From assembly GCA_003151875.1 (NCBI GenBank), contig PLYW01000323.1, forward strand, positions 11,430 to 20,247: 8,818 nt of DNA. The letters are read 5' to 3'. Source of the DNA: Acidobacteriaceae bacterium. GTDB taxonomy: Bacteria > Acidobacteriota > Terriglobia > Terriglobales > Acidobacteriaceae. Of the stretch, positions 6,326-8,818 are shown one piece after another. The notes under the pieces are model-generated. The model saw only the letters and a list, made by a program, of their open reading frames with translations. It did not search any database and was not told the origin of the DNA. Each line of letters starts with the position of its first letter. Within the stretch, counting starts at the first letter, position 1. Both the position numbers and the translations under genes were made by a program.

Positions 6326-6407
6326 AATTTGTACATTGGATTTGGCGGAACAACTGCCCGGCTGTCGCGATGAGGGTGGCAGCAATACCAAATGGGAGAT
6401 CGCAATC

Positions 6408-6659
6408 ATGGCCTACATCATTACCGATACTTGCACCAAAGATGAACTCTGCGTCGAAGCTTGTCCCACCGACTGCATTCACCCGAAAAAGGATGAAGAG
6501 ACCTTCGAAGCGGCGACCCAACTGTATGTGGACCCGGAAGGCTGCATCGATTGTGGCGCCTGCGTTCCGGTGTGCCCGACCAATTCGATCTTCATCGTGG
6601 ATGAGGTCCCGGCCGACAAGCAGGAATTCATCGAGAAGAACGCTGCGCATTACGCGTAG
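6408..6659 (+). CDS. Two-cluster ferredoxin, FdxA (7Fe-type) family
   Basis: 83 aa electron carrier, cytoplasmic. First motif: C9, C15, C19-Pro and C23. Second motif: C46, C49, C52 and C56-Pro. By comparison with Azotobacter ferredoxin I, the Cys that would complete the first cluster is absent (K11-D12-E13 stands there and two residues are missing). C9, C15 and C56 should therefore hold a [3Fe-4S] cluster, or a [4Fe-4S] cluster if Asp12 is a ligand. C19, C46, C49 and C52 hold a [4Fe-4S] cluster. C23 is the extra conserved Cys of 7Fe ferredoxins. Start: ATG 6408 with GGGAGA (6394-6399) upstream; the protein then begins MAYIITDTC, as the family does. It is probably a single-gene unit with a terminator hairpin downstream. 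Partner enzymes are not evident in the window. Confidence 0.93.
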   Translation: MAYIITDTCTKDELCVEACPTDCIHPKKDEETFEAATQLYVDPEGCIDCGACVPVCPTNSIFIVDEVPADKQEFIEKNAAHYA

Positions 6660-6677
6660 CGCGAAAGTTTATTTGTA

Positions 6678-6724
6678 GGCTTCGGTCCGCGGCGATGGGC
6701 GAGAGCGCGGACCGCGAAGCCTTT
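6678..6724 (+). terminator. Probable terminator hairpin after ferredoxin
   Basis: GGCTTC+GGTCCGCG (6678-6691) pairs with CGCGGACC-GC-GAAGCC (6706-6721), giving a 14-bp stem with a 2-nt bulge, then TTT. The T-run is short, so termination may be partial. A second hairpin, GGAGCA (6725-6730) / TGCTCC (6740-6745), follows directly. Confidence 0.6.
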
Positions 6725-6774
6725 GGAGCATTTCCCTGGTGCTCCTCACCGGGCTGGAAGCGTCCACACAACGA

Positions 6775-6803
6775 TTGACCACGCTGGCGGCGCGTTCTAC
6801 ATT
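6775..6803 (+). promoter_or_regulatory. Predicted leaderless promoter of DUF3311-symporter operon
   Basis: TTGACC (6775-6780, 5 of 6 to the -35 consensus), exactly 17 nt, TACATT (6798-6803, 4 of 6 to the -10), then 6 nt and ATG at 6810. The expected start point falls on or beside the ATG. No Shine-Dalgarno can be present in such a transcript. Confidence 0.6.
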
Positions 6804-6809
6804 GGTCGG

Positions 6810-7025
6810 ATGAAAATACCCCGCACTGGGGCTTTACTCCTCGCATGTGTTCCCTTTATTGCGATCTGCTTTTCGGTCCCGCTATGGGACCGCGTCTACC
6901 CATTGGTGCTCGGCCTGCCTTTCAACCTGTTCTGGCTCATTTGCTGGATACCGCTGACCAGCCTCTGCTTGTGGGGTGCCTACCGCCTGCAGGACCGGCG
7001 CGCCGCTAAAGGCACAAGCGAATGA
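6810..7025 (+). CDS. DUF3311 family small membrane protein, symporter companion
   Basis: 71 aa with two membrane segments: about 9-26 (LLLACVPFIAICFSVPLW) and about 36-57 (LPFNLFWLICWIPLTSLCLW), then a basic cytoplasmic-like tail (YRLQDRRAAK). Small proteins of this family are typically encoded just before SSS-family symporters and are thought to be an accessory part, comparable to the YhdT-PanF arrangement. The stop overlaps the symporter start by ATGA (7022-7025), which implies coupled translation and a roughly matched supply. Start: ATG 6810 is preferred over an upstream TTG at 6723, which would place coding sequence in the terminator hairpins and add non-family residues. Confidence 0.85.
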   Translation: MKIPRTGALLLACVPFIAICFSVPLWDRVYPLVLGLPFNLFWLICWIPLTSLCLWGAYRLQDRRAAKGTSE

Positions 7026-8503
7026 AGCCCAGCCTTGTCGCACTGACCATCATTTTCGGCATCATCCTGCTGGGCGCAATCATCGGTATCTGCTCGGGAC
7101 GGCGCCGGCAGATGGACCTGGAGCAGTGGACGGTGGCGGGCCGCGGCTTTGGCGTGATTTTTGTCTGGCTCTTGATGGCGGGAGAGGTGTACACCACCTT
7201 CGCTTTTCTGGGGGCAAGCGGCTGGGCCTATTCGCGAGGTGGCCCCACACTTTACATCATTGCCTATCTGACCCTGGCCTACGTCATATCCTTTTTCATC
7301 CTGCCAGAGATTTGGGAGGCGGACCGAAAATTCACTCTGCACACTGAGTCCGATTTTTTTCAGCAGCGCTACGGCAGCAAATCCCTGGCCTCGTTGGTGG
7401 CGATTGTCGGGGTGATCTTCATCGTTCCTTACTTACAGTTGCAATTGACCGGCTTGGGGATAATTGTGGAGGTGGCGAGCCTGCACGCTATCAGCCGCCC
7501 GCTGGCGATGTTGATTGCCTTCGTCATCGTGGCCGGATTTGTTTTTTCCAGCGGCATTCGGGCCGTGGCTTGGGTCAGCGTGCTCAAGGATTCGCTCATG
7601 CTGATTGCCGCCTTCAGCATCGGCATAGGCATCCCCTACCACTACTTCGGTGGAATCCGGCCCATGTTCAAAGCGCTGACGCAGGCCAAGGCGGCGCATC
7701 TGACCATGCCGGGCAGCACCACCAACTTGGGACACCCCTGGTATATCTCGACGGTCTTGCTCACCGCGTTTGGCTTCTACATGTGGCCGCATGCATTCGG
7801 CTCCGTGTTTACGGCCAAGAGCGGCGATACGCTGCGTCGCAATGCTGTGATTATGCCGCTGTATACCATTACGTTGCCGCTGCTGTTCTTTGTGGGCTTC
7901 ACGGCGATCCTGGTCCTGCCGGGTCTCAAGAATGGCGATCTCGCGTTGTTGACCTTGGTGAGCCAGACCTTTCCTCCGTGGTTTCTGGGCGTGGTTGGCG
8001 GAGCGGGCGCACTCACGGCCATGGTCCCGGCGGCCATCCTGATACTGAGCGCCGCCACTTTATTCGCCAAGAATTTCTTTCGGCCAGTGTTCAAGCCTGC
8101 CATGAAGGATGATGAGGTAGCCAGGCTGGCGAAAGTCATGGTGGTGGTGATCACCGGCATTGCCCTGTATTTCGCGATTTACAGCTCCACAACGCTGGTC
8201 GGCTTGCTGCTGCTGGCCTATGCCGGGATCGCGCAATTCTTTCCTGGAGTAGTCTGTGGTCTGTACTGGAAGCGCGCAACCACGGCGGGCGTGTTCGCCG
8301 GTATCGTGGCGGGAGTGGGCACGGCGATGGCCCTCGTATTCAGCAAACACGACCCATTTATTGGGTTGAATGCCGGTTTTGTCGCGCTGTGCGTGAACGC
8401 GGTTGTGACCGTGGTGGCAAGCGTCCTTACTCCCGCGCAACAAGACGGATTCAACGAACCGGGCCGCCGGGCTGCGGCCAGCGCGGCGGCAGTTTCCAGT
8501 TAG
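7022..8503 (+). CDS. Sodium:solute symporter (SSS family), probably carboxylate type
   Basis: 493 aa inner-membrane transporter with about 13 hydrophobic segments: roughly 5-25, 43-68, 73-98, 122-151, 157-176, 180-206, 240-262, 274-302, 318-350, 365-385, 387-408, 416-435 and 445-468. Family signs: AGRGFG after the first segment (36-41), GEVYTTFAFLGASGWAY in the second, SGIRAVAWVSVLKDSLM (the SSS G-(IV)-xAV-x-W-x-D/S pattern), and the ninth segment AAILILSAATLFAKNFF, which carries the Ser/Thr positions of the Na2 sodium site. The closest subgroup I can suggest is MctP-like monocarboxylate transport, because of the DUF3311 partner gene; the substrate is inferred, not seen. The C-terminus is a short Ala/Ser-rich tail. 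No clear terminator follows. Confidence 0.9.
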   Translation: MKPSLVALTIIFGIILLGAIIGICSGRRRQMDLEQWTVAGRGFGVIFVWLLMAGEVYTTFAFLGASGWAYSRGGPTLYIIAYLTLAYVISFFILPEIWEADRKFTLHTESDFFQQRYGSKSLASLVAIVGVIFIVPYLQLQLTGLGIIVEVASLHAISRPLAMLIAFVIVAGFVFSSGIRAVAWVSVLKDSLMLIAAFSIGIGIPYHYFGGIRPMFKALTQAKAAHLTMPGSTTNLGHPWYISTVLLTAFGFYMWPHAFGSVFTAKSGDTLRRNAVIMPLYTITLPLLFFVGFTAILVLPGLKNGDLALLTLVSQTFPPWFLGVVGGAGALTAMVPAAILILSAATLFAKNFFRPVFKPAMKDDEVARLAKVMVVVITGIALYFAIYSSTTLVGLLLLAYAGIAQFFPGVVCGLYWKRATTAGVFAGIVAGVGTAMALVFSKHDPFIGLNAGFVALCVNAVVTVVASVLTPAQQDGFNEPGRRAAASAAAVSS

Positions 8504-8744
8504 CGAAAGGACGCTTCCGACAAAGACTACTCCTGTGCGATCTCCCTCCTCGCTCTCCCTTGATCTTCTCAAGAAAGCTATAGCCGAACACTTTGGCAAT
8601 GGCGCTATATTAGTGAAGTGTGGAGACCCGGAATCCCCCGACTTCCGGCCCGCGTAATGACGGGCATTGGTAAGGCGTTCTTGCGCACATCGACCGGTTC
8701 GTTCTTAGCTTTATCGGTTACCGAGTTTCACCCCGGAAACTAAC
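8504..8744. other. Intergenic leader region with two hairpins and a possible -10 box
   Basis: No gene is seen. TATATT (8606-8611) is a possible -10 without a good -35. Downstream lie hairpins CCGGAA (8628-8633) / TTCCGG (8643-8648) and GCCCG (8648-8652) / CGGGC (8661-8665). If transcription starts near 8618, the next gene has a structured leader of about 127 nt. It matches no riboswitch I recognise and no tRNA. Confidence 0.35.
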
Positions 8745-8818
8745 ATGACCACGCCTTCCCTGCGACAGGACGCAAATGGCACTCCGCCCAGCGGGCAGAG
8801 TTTCATCTCTCCCGCATC
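8745..8818 (+). CDS. Start of an unrecognised gene, truncated by window end
   Basis: ATG at 8745 with GGAAA a few bases upstream (8735-8739) opens a frame that stays open to the window edge, 24 codons plus 2 nt. It begins MTTPSLRQDANGTPPSGQ and is rich in Pro, Ser and Thr, like a flexible N-terminus. There is too little to assign a family, and it could be a chance frame. Confidence 0.45.
   Translation, partial: MTTPSLRQDANGTPPSGQSFISPA

Larger units (their letters stand above)
6111..6407. other. Non-coding stretch upstream of ferredoxin
   Basis: No convincing gene. It holds an inverted repeat CCTGCTG (6177-6183) / CAGCAGG (6208-6214), an HPER-type repeat remnant at 6213-6239, a compact palindrome at 6311-6325, and the Shine-Dalgarno of the ferredoxin at 6394-6399. 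A frame open from ATG 6270 into the ferredoxin is judged not to be used. Confidence 0.5.

Noticed and set aside
6270..6407. N-terminal extension of the ferredoxin from ATG 6270 (would give 129 aa)
   Set aside because: The added 46 residues do not resemble the family, and a good Shine-Dalgarno precedes ATG 6408, where the canonical N-terminus begins.
6723..6809. TTG start for the DUF3311 gene at 6723
   Set aside because: The extension would be coded by the terminator hairpins and promoter; the family-like protein starts at 6810.
8504..8744. tRNA or known riboswitch in the gap after the symporter
   Set aside because: No cloverleaf or familiar riboswitch core could be fitted; only two short hairpins are present.

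Overview
The window (about 8.8 kb, GC-rich) looks like chromosomal DNA of an Acidobacteriota member. This is an inference from protein style, the intergenic HPER-type repeats and the TTCGC heptamer arrays; there is no rRNA or other taxonomic marker. I see no phage, insertion sequence, CRISPR array or tRNA.

Left part (1-3146, + strand): the last 84 codons of a XerC/D tyrosine recombinase, then the conserved DNA-maintenance operon dnaX - ebfC(ybaB) - recR. It encodes the clamp-loader/tau subunit, a nucleoid-associated protein and the RecFOR-pathway recombination mediator. The dnaX ATG is only 16 nt from a perfect TATAAT and has no Shine-Dalgarno sequence.

Middle (3147-5709, mostly - strand): a convergent gap (3147-3306) built from two arrays of a 7-bp unit (TTCGCNN) on either side of an HPER-type repeat. 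Then, read on the minus strand from right to left, come a stand-alone CheY-like receiver, a radical SAM protein with extra C-terminal cysteines, a small ribbon-helix-helix-like protein, and an exported SRPBCC/START-like protein whose start overlaps the previous gene by ATGA. A 5-bp-arm inverted repeat covers the predicted promoter and start codon of the ribbon-helix-helix gene and could be an autoregulatory operator.

Divergent gap (5666-6407): 742 bp without a convincing gene. Its centre holds the most striking object in the window, a roughly 198-bp near-symmetric inverted repeat (about 5913-6110) made of seven small palindromes, five of which share the loop core CTNNAG. A shorter HPER-like repeat remnant follows.

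Right part (6408-8818, + strand): a two-cluster ferredoxin of the FdxA type, a bulged GC-rich hairpin terminator, then a DUF3311 small membrane protein overlapping (ATGA) an SSS-family sodium:solute symporter, probably for a carboxylate. A 241-bp gap with two hairpins precedes the first codons of an unrecognised gene running off the end.

A cross-cutting observation: the ribbon-helix-helix gene and the DUF3311 gene share the layout TTG...-N17-TACATT-N6-ATG without a Shine-Dalgarno sequence, which predicts leaderless transcripts. dnaX probably has a very short leader.
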